Both the position numbers and the translations under genes were made by a program. The notes beneath the pieces are model-generated. The model was not told where the DNA came from and searched no databases. It worked only from the letters and a program-made list of their open reading frames with translations. 47,446 bases of DNA from UBA9619 sp964630665 (lineage in GTDB: Bacteria > Pseudomonadota > Gammaproteobacteria > Arenicellales > UBA868): positions 1 to 47,446 of the forward strand of contig CAZVVN010000019.1 of assembly GCA_964630665.1 (NCBI GenBank), given 5' to 3'. Positions 1 through 8,965 of the stretch are shown here, piece after piece. Every line of letters starts with the position of its first letter. Positions within the stretch are counted from its first letter, which is position 1.

Positions 1-107
1 GTATCGGTTTGACATTAGGTATATTTGTATCCTTTATGTGTTTAGCAGTAGATAACTTAATTCGAACGTGGGCAGATGAAAGAAAACGACTTTTGGGAAT
101 AGAGTAG
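1..107 (+). CDS. ABC importer permease, ProW type (3' end only)
   Basis: Only the last ~34 codons are inside the window, in frame from base 3 and ending with TAG at 105-107. They encode the tail of a membrane segment (LGIFVSFMCLAVDNL) followed by a short basic cytoplasmic end (RTWADERKRLLGIE). A final helix plus a charged tail ending near LLGI is how ProW/TmoW-type permeases of betaine or quaternary-amine ABC importers finish. The next gene on the same strand, at 722, is a ProV-type ATPase, which supports the call. The substrate cannot be told from this fragment. Confidence 0.6.
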   Translation, partial: IGLTLGIFVSFMCLAVDNLIRTWADERKRLLGIE

Positions 108-721
108 TCAATTCTCAGAAGTCCATCATCAAAGCAGATGAGCCATAAGAAGAGAAAATATCTACACGCACACTACTTGATTGCAAACAATTGGACTGGA
201 TGTCATTAATCCTGATTCTTCGGGACACAAGAATTCAAAACCCTTCAACAAACTTTTATCTCCAGGTTGTTTAACTAATCTTCAGGACCGTGACACCGAA
301 GGTTCTGCCTTTGACTATCGAGTTTTCGCCTTACACCGATTGTTGCAGGGGAATTGACGCTGGCGATTCCAGTCGAGATTCCGCGAGACTGGATTGAAGA
401 AAGCATCCATTTTTCGCATTCCTGATAGTCCACGACTGCTGACACGGCGTTCTCAAATATATCATTTGGTACTCAGGGTATCGTACCAATGGCTGCGCTG
501 CTAGGCACTGATTGACTGAACCATGAAGACGTTGCCAAAAAACGACTGGCCCGCCACAAAGACCTATAGAGGCCTTTCATTCAAATACAACGCTGTAAAA
601 TAGCTAAATCTCGGCCGTGGCTTTAATGGCCGGAGAAGAGATTTCTTTTGGTTTAATGTATCCTAGCGAGGCAATACGACCACCTTTTACAGCGGTTACA
701 CGACTAATCGGGAATTAGATT
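108..721. other. 614-bp gap between permease and ATPase genes
   Basis: No convincing gene is seen on either strand; stops are frequent and no family motif is readable. An imperfect hairpin lies at 609-636 (TCTCGGCC, then GGCCGGAGA, with one extra base). It is followed by a T-rich stretch (TTTCTTTTGGTTT), so it could be a weak terminator or a leader structure for the ATPase gene. ProW and ProV genes usually sit only a few bases apart, so a gap this long is unusual. Confidence 0.5.
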
Positions 722-1789
722 ATGCCCACCAGCGTAGCGCCAACTAACAAGGAGCAACCGGTAATCCTCTGCGATTCGGTTTTCAAAATATTTGGCGACA
801 ACGCGAAGAAGATGCTTGCGGGCGTACAGGGCAATGTAGACGCCAAAGCTTTCCAAAATGCCGGCTGCATCGTTGGTGTGAATAATGCGTCTTTTGAGGT
901 TTCCAAAGGGGAAATGCTGGTTGTTATGGGATTATCTGGCTCAGGAAAATCGACACTCCTTCGCTGTATATCCAAGTTAACCGATGCTACTGCCGGAAAT
1001 ATTTATATAGACGGACAGGACTTGTTGGCTATGAACAACAAGCAACTTATCGAACTCCGTCGAAACAAGATGGGTATGGTCTTTCAGAGTTTTGCCTTAT
1101 TACCCCACAAAACGGTTCTCGAGAATATTGCTTTCCCCCTACAGGTAAAAGGAGGCAAGACTCAGGACAGTATTAAAAAAGCAATGGAAATGGTCGAACT
1201 TGTGGGTCTTGGCGGGCGAGAGAATTATTTTCCCAGAGAACTATCAGGCGGACAACAACAACGTGTCGGGATCGCACGCTCGCTTGCAATTGAACCTGAT
1301 ATTTGGTTCCTAGACGAGCCCTTCTCGGCTTTAGATCCACTGATCCGAAAAGAAATGCAGGATGAATTTTTGAGACTACAGGGGGTTCTGAATAAAACAA
1401 TTCTGTTCGTTACGCATGATTTTGATGAGGCGCTTCGCCTTGCCGATCGCATCGCGATTATGAAAGACGGCGTCATTGAGCAGTTAGACACCCCGGCCAA
1501 CATCGTACTTAATCCGGCAACTGACTATGTCCATAAATTTACCGAAGAAGTCCCAAGGGAAAAGGTTCTGAAAATAGAGTCCGTGATGGAGCCAATCAAA
1601 TCCTCGGAAAATGTAGGAGATCTAAGGGTCTCGAAAGACGCCATTATTGAAACCGTAGCTGAGGCAGTGCTCAGCGAGTCGAAGGCGGTGTCTGTTGTAG
1701 ACGCCAATAATAGAGTTGTCGGAATTCTGCACCCTTCTAAAGTGATTAGCGTACTCTTTGGGGGCAGAGCCGACCATCCGAGCCAGTGA
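722..1789 (+). CDS. betaine/quaternary-amine ABC importer ATPase, ProV/TmoV type
   Basis: ATP-binding subunit that would power uptake of a compatible solute or methylated amine (glycine betaine, choline, TMAO-like) across the inner membrane. The 355-aa product has Walker A GLSGSGKST at about 70-78, the Q-loop in MVFQSFALLP, signature LSGGQ at 174-178, Walker B IWFLDEP at 194-200 and H-loop His232. The long N-terminal lead with FKIFG before the ATPase core is typical of ProV. The C-terminal ~70 residues hold a single CBS-like half (SVVDANNRVVGILHPSKV), where many ProV proteins have two. Upstream is the end of its presumed permease. Downstream is a convergent C1-metabolism operon, which makes a methylated amine a reasonable but unproven substrate. 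ATG start with GGGA just upstream. Confidence 0.85.
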   Translation: MPTSVAPTNKEQPVILCDSVFKIFGDNAKKMLAGVQGNVDAKAFQNAGCIVGVNNASFEVSKGEMLVVMGLSGSGKSTLLRCISKLTDATAGNIYIDGQDLLAMNNKQLIELRRNKMGMVFQSFALLPHKTVLENIAFPLQVKGGKTQDSIKKAMEMVELVGLGGRENYFPRELSGGQQQRVGIARSLAIEPDIWFLDEPFSALDPLIRKEMQDEFLRLQGVLNKTILFVTHDFDEALRLADRIAIMKDGVIEQLDTPANIVLNPATDYVHKFTEEVPREKVLKIESVMEPIKSSENVGDLRVSKDAIIETVAEAVLSESKAVSVVDANNRVVGILHPSKVISVLFGGRADHPSQ

Positions 1790-1822
1790 CGGATCCGCGA
1801 TGACACCTCACCTGACGATCAA

Positions 1823-3499
1823 CTAAAACAAACCTTCTATTTCACCCTGATCATTGACCGAGATGTTGTTTGCGGCGGGTACCCGTGGCAGGCCCGGCAT
1901 GGTCATGATCTCGCCGCAGATTACCACCAGGAATTCGGCGCCGGCCGAAAGCCGGATCTCTCGAATAGGCACCATATGTCCGGAAGGCGCCCCGAGCAGA
2001 TTTGGATCGGTCGAGAAACTGTATTGTGTCTTTGCCATACACACCGGAAAATCGCTATATTCCTTGTTGTATTCATCAAACTGCGCGCGAACTTTCTTGT
2101 CCGCAATGATGTCATCGGCACCATACAGCGTTCGTGCAACACATCGGGCTTTCTCCCATAACGACATTTTATCGTCGTATAACGTGCGGAATTGAGATCG
2201 TCCGCTGTCAGCTAGCTCTGCCACATGTGCGGCCAGAGTTTCCGTACCAGCCCCTCCATCTGACCAGTGGGTGCAGTCGAAGACTTCCACGCCGAAATCA
2301 GAACAAAACCTGTTTATCGCACCCAGTTCTGCATCAGTGTCGGCCGTAAATCGATTGTTGGCAACAGCAACAGGAACACCATATTGGGCAATGTTACGCA
2401 GATGACGGCCCAGGTTCTCCAGACCCGCTTCAACGGCCGCCACGTTTTCTGAGCTAAGATCGTTCCTAGCCACACCACCGTGCATTTTCAGTGCCCTCGC
2501 AGTCGCTACCAGCACTACGACATCCGGTGCCAAACCCGCCTTGCGGCATTTGATATCAAAGAACTTTTCGGCGCCAAGATCAGCACCAAAACCCGCTTCG
2601 GTTACCACGTAATCAGCCAACTTCAGCGCTGCCTTTGTTGCGACCACGGAGTTGCAGCCATGTGCAATGTTCGCGAACGGGCCACCGTGTATCAGTGCCG
2701 GGTTGTTTTCTAGCGTCTGCACCAGATTGGGCATGAAGGCATCTTTCAGCAGCGCCGTCATCGAGCCCGGTGCATTGACATCGCGGGCAAGAACTGGATT
2801 TTTCTGCCGAGTATAGCCAACGATGATATTACCGAGACGACGTTGTAAGTCACCAAGGTCTTCAGCGAGACAGAATATCGCCATGATCTCGGAGGCGACG
2901 GTAATATCGAAACCACTCTCGCGCGGGAACCCGTTCGCTACGCCACCCAGTGAAACCGTAATCTGTCGCAACGCCCGGTCATTCATATCAACGACCCGAC
3001 GCCAGGAGACTCGTCGGGAATCAAGCTTGAGTTCGTTGCTCCAGTAAACATGGTTATCCACCAGTGCCGAAAGCAGATTGTGGGCCGCACCGATCGCGTG
3101 GAAATCACCTGTGAAATGAAGATTAATGTCTTCCATCGGCACAACCTGGGCATAACCCCCACCCGCAGCTCCGCCTTTCATACCAAAACAAGGCCCCAAG
3201 CTGGGCTCCCGCAGACAGATCGCTGTATTCCTACCGATTCGATTAAGGCCATCGCCGAGACCTACGCTGGTGGTGGTTTTGCCCTCCCCGGCTGGCGTCG
3301 GTGAGATCGCCGTAACCAGAATCAGTTTGCCATCGGATTTTGACTGCAGTGACTTGAGAAAGTCATAGTCCACTTTGGCCTTGGTGTGACCATACGGGAG
3401 CAGTGCATCGGCGGGGATACCGAGCTTTTCGCCAATTTCCTGGATAGGTCGTATTTTCGCTTCCCGGGCGATCTCGATGTCACTGAGCGGCTTTGGCAT
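1823..3499 (-). CDS. fhs: formate-tetrahydrofolate ligase
   Basis: Catalyses ATP-dependent formation of 10-formyl-THF from formate and THF, or the reverse during oxidation of folate-bound C1 units; cytoplasmic. The 558-aa length fits the monofunctional bacterial family. The phosphate-binding loop TPAGEGKTTT is at about 68-77. It is followed by the family block EPSLGPCFGMKGGAAGGGYA and by NLHFTGDFHAI, and the C-terminus (MTMPGLPRVPAANN) matches the family end. A good AGGAG ribosome site precedes the ATG. It is the last gene in the direction of the glutamine-synthetase-like/glx operon but is separated from the 129-aa gene by 224 bp containing a strong inverted repeat, so it may be transcribed or regulated separately. 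In methylotrophs and methylamine users fhs often accompanies amine-demethylation genes. Confidence 0.95.
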   Translation of the reverse strand: MPKPLSDIEIAREAKIRPIQEIGEKLGIPADALLPYGHTKAKVDYDFLKSLQSKSDGKLILVTAISPTPAGEGKTTTSVGLGDGLNRIGRNTAICLREPSLGPCFGMKGGAAGGGYAQVVPMEDINLHFTGDFHAIGAAHNLLSALVDNHVYWSNELKLDSRRVSWRRVVDMNDRALRQITVSLGGVANGFPRESGFDITVASEIMAIFCLAEDLGDLQRRLGNIIVGYTRQKNPVLARDVNAPGSMTALLKDAFMPNLVQTLENNPALIHGGPFANIAHGCNSVVATKAALKLADYVVTEAGFGADLGAEKFFDIKCRKAGLAPDVVVLVATARALKMHGGVARNDLSSENVAAVEAGLENLGRHLRNIAQYGVPVAVANNRFTADTDAELGAINRFCSDFGVEVFDCTHWSDGGAGTETLAAHVAELADSGRSQFRTLYDDKMSLWEKARCVARTLYGADDIIADKKVRAQFDEYNKEYSDFPVCMAKTQYSFSTDPNLLGAPSGHMVPIREIRLSAGAEFLVVICGEIMTMPGLPRVPAANNISVNDQGEIEGLF

Positions 3500-3549
3500 T
3501 GTTTTCTCCTTTGGGACGCGCCAACACCAGCATTCTTTCTTTGGTCCAG

Positions 3550-3599
3550 TCCCGATCGCTAGAATTCACCGGGTCCGATTGAGCTCGCAGCGATCGGGA
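3550..3599 (-). repeat. 11-bp perfect inverted repeat in the fhs leader
   Basis: TCCCGATCGCT at 3550-3560 and its exact reverse complement AGCGATCGGGA at 3589-3599 enclose 28 bases. The pair lies 51-100 bases upstream of the fhs start. As RNA it would form a strong stem. It is not followed by a U-run in either direction, so a simple terminator is unlikely. It could be a leader RNA structure, an RNA-processing site or a regulator-binding dyad. I could not match it to a known riboswitch class. Confidence 0.5.
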
Positions 3600-3723
3600 G
3601 CCTATTCTTTACGGCTGAACGCTGCCAGCCTCCGGATGACCATCCACGACTGTTAGCGGCGCCGGCTTCAGGCACCAGGGCATGGCTAGCGCTGGCCGAC
3701 CTCCCCTAGTTAAAGCAGGCACC

Positions 3724-4113
3724 TTAAAACTTGGCGTAGGCCTTTCGCAGATCCACGAGTGGATGCCTGGGTGACATCTGAAACTTAATCAGAAGCTCTC
3801 GAGCGATCATGTCCCGATCCTGTTGATTATCCGGAAGATCGATGTCTTCGGGTACCGTGACCCAACCGTTTATGTTTCGGTCGAATACCGCTGGACGACT
3901 CTCCTCGTACCCCATATGAACATCTTCGAGCCAGTTGAGGTCCTTCCAACCCATAGTTTCGATGTATGCCTCTAAAAAGGGTGTGATTCGGTCGTAATCG
4001 GGTACCAGGTTCACATCGTACCGGTAGCCAATATGCTGTCCAATAGTCTGTTCTCGTTCGGAGTCCAGGCCGTCACCTTTTACAAAATGGTCAATATCCT
4101 TTTCATATCCCAT
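3724..4113 (-). CDS. unrecognised 129-aa acidic protein in C1/glx operon
   Basis: I do not recognise this family. The product is soluble-looking with no signal peptide or membrane segment. It is rich in Asp/Glu and aromatic residues (GWKDLNWLEDVHMGYEE), with a hydrophilic centre and a basic C-terminal tail (RHPLVDLRKAYAKF). The ATG lies 10 bases after the glxD-like stop and the GAGGAT ribosome site overlaps that stop codon, so it is almost certainly co-translated with glxD. No cysteine pairs or other metal-binding pattern stand out. Its place directly after the three glutamate-synthase-like subunits suggests an accessory subunit or assembly/regulatory partner, but that is inference from position only. 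Confidence 0.8.
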   Translation of the reverse strand: MGYEKDIDHFVKGDGLDSEREQTIGQHIGYRYDVNLVPDYDRITPFLEAYIETMGWKDLNWLEDVHMGYEESRPAVFDRNINGWVTVPEDIDLPDNQQDRDMIARELLIKFQMSPRHPLVDLRKAYAKF

Positions 4114-4123
4114 GTGCTTATCC

Positions 4124-5461
4124 TCAAAAACGAGTCAAATCCGGACGCCCGACGGTGTGCTGTGTTCCCGCGAGCGGGACTTGTGCCATCGCGGATGCTT
4201 CCATCGTCAATGCCGCCAGATCCTCAGGCTCCAACGAGTGGATGTCAGTTTTGCCACAGGCTCTTGCCATCATCTGGCATTCAATGGTCAGCGTGTGGAG
4301 GAAGTTGTAGACCCTCTCGGCGGCATCGTCAGGGTTGAGCCGTTTACGAAGCTCCGGATCCTGTGTGGCCACTCCAACTGGGCAGCGTCCCGTATGACAG
4401 TGGTAACAGTATCCCGCTTCTACACCTATTTCTTTCTCATAATCGGCTTCTGGAATATCTTTGTTGCAGTTGAGTGCCATCATGGCTGAATGACCAATCG
4501 CGACCGCATCGGCACCAAGCGCGAGCGCTTTTGCGACATCTCCGCCATTCCTAATTCCCCCGGCATAGACCAGAGAGATTTCACCAGACTTACCGACATC
4601 ATCCAGCGCCCGCCTTGCCTGCCGAATAGCAGCGATACCGGGAACGCCGGTCTCCTCAGTCGCCAGATGGGGGCCGGCACCAGTAGACCCCTCCATGCCA
4701 TCCATGTAGATTGAGTCGGGGCCTGTTTTTGCCGCCATCCGCACGTCATCGTAGACGCGTGCTGCACCGAGTTTAAGTTGTATTGGAATCTCCCAGTTGG
4801 TCGCCTCTCGAATCTCCTCGATCTTCAGCGCCAGGTCGTCGGGTCCCAGCCAGTCTGGGTGCCGGGCAGGCGAGCGCTGGTCAATCCCCGCGGGCAGGGA
4901 GCGCATTTCCGCAACCTGGTCGGTTACTTTCTGGCCCATCAGGTGACCTCCCAATCCGACCTTGCAGCCTTGCCCTATAAAGAATTCACAAGCGTCGGCC
5001 AGCATCAGGTGATTTGGATTGAACCCGTAGCGCGACTGTATGCATTGATACAGCCACTTCGAAGAGTACCGACGCTCATCTGGGATCATGCCACCTTCAC
5101 CAGAGCAGGTGGCCGTGCCGGCCATGGTCGCACCACGTGCCAAAGCGGTCTTGGCTTCGTAGGACAATGCCCCAAAACTCATCCCGGTAATATAAATCGG
5201 GATGTCGAGTTCCAGCGGCCGCTTCGCCTTTGGGCCGATCACCGTTCGGGTCAGGCACTTCTCCCGGTAACCCTCGATAACGAATCGAGTCAGGGTACCA
5301 GGCAGAAATGTGAGCTCGTCCCAGCTGGGTATTGTCTTAAACAGGGAAAATCCCCGCATCCGGTAACGACCCAACTCCGATTTAACATGGATGTCATCCA
5401 TGACCTCCGGTGGAAAAATAAAACTCTTGCCAAGAAGATCCTTGTTTCTTTGCGTTGTCAT
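4124..5461 (-). CDS. FMN/Fe-S glutamate-synthase-like subunit (GlxD/MgsC type)
   Basis: Homologue of the synthase (alpha/beta barrel) domain of glutamate synthase, encoded as a separate 445-aa protein. It would bind FMN and a [3Fe-4S] cluster and use ammonia delivered by the amidotransferase partner. Visible are the barrel motifs ITGMSFGALSYEAKTALARG and KLGAARVYDDV, the glycine-rich FMN-phosphate region VYAGGIRNGGDVAKALALGA, and the cluster cysteines in CYHCHTGRCPVGVATQ. I start it at the ATG at 5461, which has AAGGGAA in front; the longer reading frame has no family match. In methylotrophs the MgsABC set makes N-methylglutamate; in rhizobia the GlxBCD set is of uncertain role. Separate GXGXG and amidotransferase genes lie directly upstream. 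Confidence 0.88.
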   Translation of the reverse strand: MTTQRNKDLLGKSFIFPPEVMDDIHVKSELGRYRMRGFSLFKTIPSWDELTFLPGTLTRFVIEGYREKCLTRTVIGPKAKRPLELDIPIYITGMSFGALSYEAKTALARGATMAGTATCSGEGGMIPDERRYSSKWLYQCIQSRYGFNPNHLMLADACEFFIGQGCKVGLGGHLMGQKVTDQVAEMRSLPAGIDQRSPARHPDWLGPDDLALKIEEIREATNWEIPIQLKLGAARVYDDVRMAAKTGPDSIYMDGMEGSTGAGPHLATEETGVPGIAAIRQARRALDDVGKSGEISLVYAGGIRNGGDVAKALALGADAVAIGHSAMMALNCNKDIPEADYEKEIGVEAGYCYHCHTGRCPVGVATQDPELRKRLNPDDAAERVYNFLHTLTIECQMMARACGKTDIHSLEPEDLAALTMEASAMAQVPLAGTQHTVGRPDLTRF

Positions 5462-5478
5462 ATTTAGTTCCCTTCGCC

Positions 5479-6321
5479 CTAAAGCACGAGTTTCTTCTCG
5501 GACGGTTCGAGGTTGTCGTAGTTCCAAAGCTGCTTACCCGAGACGATCTTGGTCATGTTCTCGACGCCGTTCGCCGCTTCCAGTCCGTATAAGGCGAGCT
5601 TGGCTTTAAGCCATTGGCAATCGAGCTCGGTCATATCGCTCTCAACAGCATCGACACCAAGATCCGCGATCTTGCCACCGACATAGATCGTACCGTCGTA
5701 CATGGAGTCGCCCAGATTCTTGCCGGCGTCTCCCAATACCACCATCCGCCCTCGCTGCATCATAAACCCCGAAAAAGCTCCGGTGCGGCCACCAATAATG
5801 ATCGTGCCGCCCTTTTGGTCGATCCCGGTTCTACTGCCAACGTCACCTTTACAAACCAGGTCACCGCCACGAATGGCGGCGCCGAAGGTCGAGCCACCAT
5901 TCTTCTCAACCACTAGCGTTCCGGCCATCATGTTCTCGGCACAGGACCACCCAACCCGACCCGTGACAACGACGTTGGGGCCATCGAGCAGGCCACAGCC
6001 AAAATAACCCAGACTACCTTCGAACTTCAGGTTGAGGCGGGTCAGAATCCCAACACCCAGCGAATGTTTGGCCCCTGGGTTCAACACCGTGATACTGCCG
6101 TAGCCATCCTCCATCAGGCTCCTGATACGGCTGTTCACTTCCATCGCTGACAACTTCTCGGCGTCAATTTCTGTCTGCTTGCCGAAGTCCACTTGCGGTG
6201 ACCAGGGATAGGTCAGGTTCTCCGAATCCTCAGGCGAAAAGAAGACCTGTTGGGTGCGACCGGTCAATTGCTCTGTACGCATGCCCATCTCGCTGGACCG
6301 GCTGGTGTCTAGCTCTGCCAT
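5479..6321 (-). CDS. GXGXG beta-helix subunit (GlxC/MgsB type)
   Basis: Stand-alone version of the C-terminal GXGXG domain of glutamate synthase, 280 aa. It is a right-handed beta-helix thought to scaffold the synthase and amidotransferase parts. The repeated glycine pattern is easy to see: GYGSITVLNPG, LGYFGCGLLDG, GGSTFGAAIRGGDLVCKGDVG, GGTIIIGGRTG, GTIYVGGKI. There are no signal or membrane segments. Its start overlaps the end of the upstream amidotransferase gene by 13 bases, and the glxD-type gene starts 17 bases after its stop, so the three are one translational unit. No catalytic residues are expected in this fold. Confidence 0.88.
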   Translation of the reverse strand: MAELDTSRSSEMGMRTEQLTGRTQQVFFSPEDSENLTYPWSPQVDFGKQTEIDAEKLSAMEVNSRIRSLMEDGYGSITVLNPGAKHSLGVGILTRLNLKFEGSLGYFGCGLLDGPNVVVTGRVGWSCAENMMAGTLVVEKNGGSTFGAAIRGGDLVCKGDVGSRTGIDQKGGTIIIGGRTGAFSGFMMQRGRMVVLGDAGKNLGDSMYDGTIYVGGKIADLGVDAVESDMTELDCQWLKAKLALYGLEAANGVENMTKIVSGKQLWNYDNLEPSEKKLVL

Positions 6322-7244
6322 ACCTTTACCTCCCCCTCGTACGGATCGTAGGTATCGATTTCATGCGGGAATACACTGCGGATCGCAACTTCTTCAGATG
6401 CCAGTGCGACAAATTCATCGCTCTCATACAGCACCATGGGTTTGGCTGCCATGACATCTTTGGCCATGCCAAGCGCCCCTGAGGTAGCGACCACGTAGGT
6501 AAAGACCCCATCGAGTTCGTCGATTGATCGTTCCATCGCTGCCTGGAGATCTTCACCTTGGCTCATGCGATCCGCGATGTAGACCGCGATCAACTCGGAA
6601 TCACAGTTGGACATGAATCGGTGACCACGTCTCTCCATTTCCCGGCGGAAACCCCAGTAGTTCGTCAACTGTCCGTTGTGGACGACCGCGATATCGTTAA
6701 ATGGGTAGGCCCAGTATGGATGTGCTGATCGAATATCGACGTCGGATTCAGTGGCCATCCGAGTATGCCCGATGGCATGTGTGCCCGCGAAGCTTCCCAG
6801 ACTGTATTGATCGGAAACGGTGTTGGCGTCACCCAGATCCTTGATCAGCTCCAGTCCCTGGCCGATTGAGAGGATCTCGACATCCTCCACATCTTCCACA
6901 TAATCCGCCAGTCGCTTCATGTCCCCGTCAAAGGTAAACCGGTAACGACGGGCATATTCAGTGGCAACGTCCTTTTGCGTCACATTGACACCGATCTCAT
7001 CAAGACGCCGGTCTACTTCAGCCTGTCGTTCCTTGACCTGCTCGTGAATCCGAAATCCAGTCTTCAGATCTTCCTGTTCAGCAAGCTTGAAGCGGATCAC
7101 GTGTTCGTTGTCTGCCGGGGCGCCATATAGTGCGAAACCGGTCGAGTCTGGCCCCCGGTGCTTCAAAGACTGCAGCATCGATGTCAATTCGGCACCGATA
7201 TCCGAGCTCTTACCTCTGTGAATCAATCCTGCTACTCCACACAT
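6309..7244 (-). CDS. class II glutamine amidotransferase subunit (GlxB/MgsA type)
   Basis: N-terminal-nucleophile amidotransferase, 311 aa, that would release ammonia from glutamine, or transfer the methylamide nitrogen in the MgsA case. It begins MCGVAGLIHRG, so Cys2 becomes the free N-terminal nucleophile after Met removal. Other class II features are the KHRGPDSTG block, GHTRMATESDVDIRSAHP and the HNGQLTNYW motif. It lacks the FMN barrel found in full-length GltB, which is supplied here by the separate GlxD-type gene. First of the overlapping GlxB-C-D trio, 92 bp after the glutamine-synthetase-like gene. Confidence 0.88.
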   Translation of the reverse strand: MCGVAGLIHRGKSSDIGAELTSMLQSLKHRGPDSTGFALYGAPADNEHVIRFKLAEQEDLKTGFRIHEQVKERQAEVDRRLDEIGVNVTQKDVATEYARRYRFTFDGDMKRLADYVEDVEDVEILSIGQGLELIKDLGDANTVSDQYSLGSFAGTHAIGHTRMATESDVDIRSAHPYWAYPFNDIAVVHNGQLTNYWGFRREMERRGHRFMSNCDSELIAVYIADRMSQGEDLQAAMERSIDELDGVFTYVVATSGALGMAKDVMAAKPMVLYESDEFVALASEEVAIRSVFPHEIDTYDPYEGEVKVWQS

Positions 7245-7336
7245 GTGCCACAGTCCTCCACTAGTTCGATTAACCGCATGCCAGTCCCGCCGGGATGAAG
7301 ATCAACTGTTCCCGTCCCCCGAAATACAAGCACCCG

Positions 7337-8803
7337 CTAGGGCAGGCAATCCAGGTAGGTTTCCATGTCCCACTCAGTCGTCGTGTGCATGAAACGCTCC
7401 CACTCATCGTTCTTGTACCAATGAAACACCTTGTACATCTCATCGGGCATAGCCGACTTGATAACCTCGTCCTCTGCGAGTCGATCAAGGGCTTCACCGA
7501 GGGACATCGGCAGTCTTTTTACCTGCTTGCCCTCTTCCATCGCCTGGTAAATATTGCGGTTTTCGGGCTCACCCGGATCGATGTCGTTATCGATACCATC
7601 CTCAAAGGTCTTCAGCAACGCTGCACCCATAAGGTAAGGATTGACCATCGAATCCACGGCCCGATACTCGAATCGGCCAGGTGCAGAGACTCTCAGTCCC
7701 GTGGTGCGGTTCTGGTAACCCCAGTCGGCAAACACAGGCGCCCAGAACCCCGTATCCCAGAGACGTCTATAAGAGTTGACTGTTGAACAGCCGATCGCCG
7801 TTAATGCGCCAAGGTGTTTGACTATCCCACCCACGCACTGCAGTCCCACTTTGCCCGGCATCTGAAGATCATCCGTATCAGGCATGAACGTGTTTTCTCC
7901 ACCAGTACGATAGGTGAATACATCATCCATCCCCGGAAGTACATCGTTGTGCAGGCGGTTAATGTCTTCCCCACCACCTTGCCACAGCGAGATGTTCGTA
8001 TGACACCCAGACGCCGAGACCCCCATGAAGGGTTTGGTCATAAAACACGCAATTAGGTTGTTTTCCCGAGCGACCTGTGCACAGATCTGGCGGTAGGTCG
8101 ACAGCCGGTCTGCATTGCGGGTTACGTCATCGAACGTCCAGTTCAACTCGAGCTGCCCGGGGGCATCTTCGTGATCACCCTGAATCATGTCCAGGCCCAT
8201 CGCGTGACAGTACTCGATCACCTGCATGAAAACCGGGCGCAGGGACTCGAATTGGTCAATGTGGTAACAGTACGGGTTAGAAAAGCCCCCGTCCGGCTTG
8301 CCGTCGGGTCCGCGCTTGAGCCACATCATCTCTGGCTCGGTACCGACCCGAAAATCCATGTTGTACTTGTCCTGGAACTGCTGGTGGAAACGCTTCAGGT
8401 TACCGCGGCAGTCAGCTGTCAGTGCCATACCTGGGTTTTCACGCTCCTCACGGTTGCGAAAACAAACACAGAATACTCGGGCGACGCGCTTGTCCCAGGG
8501 CAGTTGACAGAAGGTCTCTGGATCGGGAATACCAACGAGTTCCATCGCTTCCGGTCCGTAGCCGATGTAATCTCCGTGTCGATCGACGAACAGGTTCGCA
8601 GTAGAGCCGTAAACCAACTGAAAACCTCGCGCTGCGGTCCGCTCCCAATGATCGGCGGGTATCCCCTTACCGACGATCCGACCCGTCACGGAAATAAACT
8701 GGTAATAAATATAAGAAATGCCCAGTTCGTTGATTTTCTCGCGAACCTGTTTGACAGCGTCATCCCGGCCAGGTTGTGAGACATAGGCTTCCAGATCGGT
8801 CAT
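7337..8803 (-). CDS. glutamine synthetase family ligase (GlnT/GmaS-like)
   Basis: ATP-dependent glutamate-amine ligase of the glutamine synthetase fold, 488 aa, cytoplasmic. Visible motifs are the glutamate/metal-binding GTEPEMMW, GDHEDAPGQLELNW, the ATP-site block FMTKPFMGVSASGCHTNISLW, NSYRRL, and the C-terminal arginine/glutamate segment RFEYRAVDSMVNPYL. The adenylylation tyrosine region of GlnA is not evident. Its lead position before GlxB-C-D and fhs resembles methylamine operons where gamma-glutamylmethylamide synthetase (GmaS) precedes mgsABC. It is longer than the usual GmaS (~440 aa) and could be a GlnT-type synthetase or another gamma-glutamyl ligase. AAGGAGAG lies directly before the ATG. 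It probably heads the whole minus-strand operon. Confidence 0.85.
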   Translation of the reverse strand: MTDLEAYVSQPGRDDAVKQVREKINELGISYIYYQFISVTGRIVGKGIPADHWERTAARGFQLVYGSTANLFVDRHGDYIGYGPEAMELVGIPDPETFCQLPWDKRVARVFCVCFRNREERENPGMALTADCRGNLKRFHQQFQDKYNMDFRVGTEPEMMWLKRGPDGKPDGGFSNPYCYHIDQFESLRPVFMQVIEYCHAMGLDMIQGDHEDAPGQLELNWTFDDVTRNADRLSTYRQICAQVARENNLIACFMTKPFMGVSASGCHTNISLWQGGGEDINRLHNDVLPGMDDVFTYRTGGENTFMPDTDDLQMPGKVGLQCVGGIVKHLGALTAIGCSTVNSYRRLWDTGFWAPVFADWGYQNRTTGLRVSAPGRFEYRAVDSMVNPYLMGAALLKTFEDGIDNDIDPGEPENRNIYQAMEEGKQVKRLPMSLGEALDRLAEDEVIKSAMPDEMYKVFHWYKNDEWERFMHTTTEWDMETYLDCLP

Positions 8804-8965
8804 CTCTCTCTCCTTTGGTTTCTTGTGTTGGTGGTCTGGGTCACGCTCATTTTCCGATCGATCGATACGGCACAGATCGTACCGCCTGGTCTGAATCAGA
8901 CAGCATTCGGCGAGTAACCTGCTACGACCCCATCCGGGTGACAGAAACGATGGTTGCCGAGGAGG

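Noticed and set aside
3500..3723. THF, glycine or SAH/SAM riboswitch before fhs
   Set aside because: I compared the conserved blocks I know for these classes and found no match; only the unexplained inverted repeat remains.
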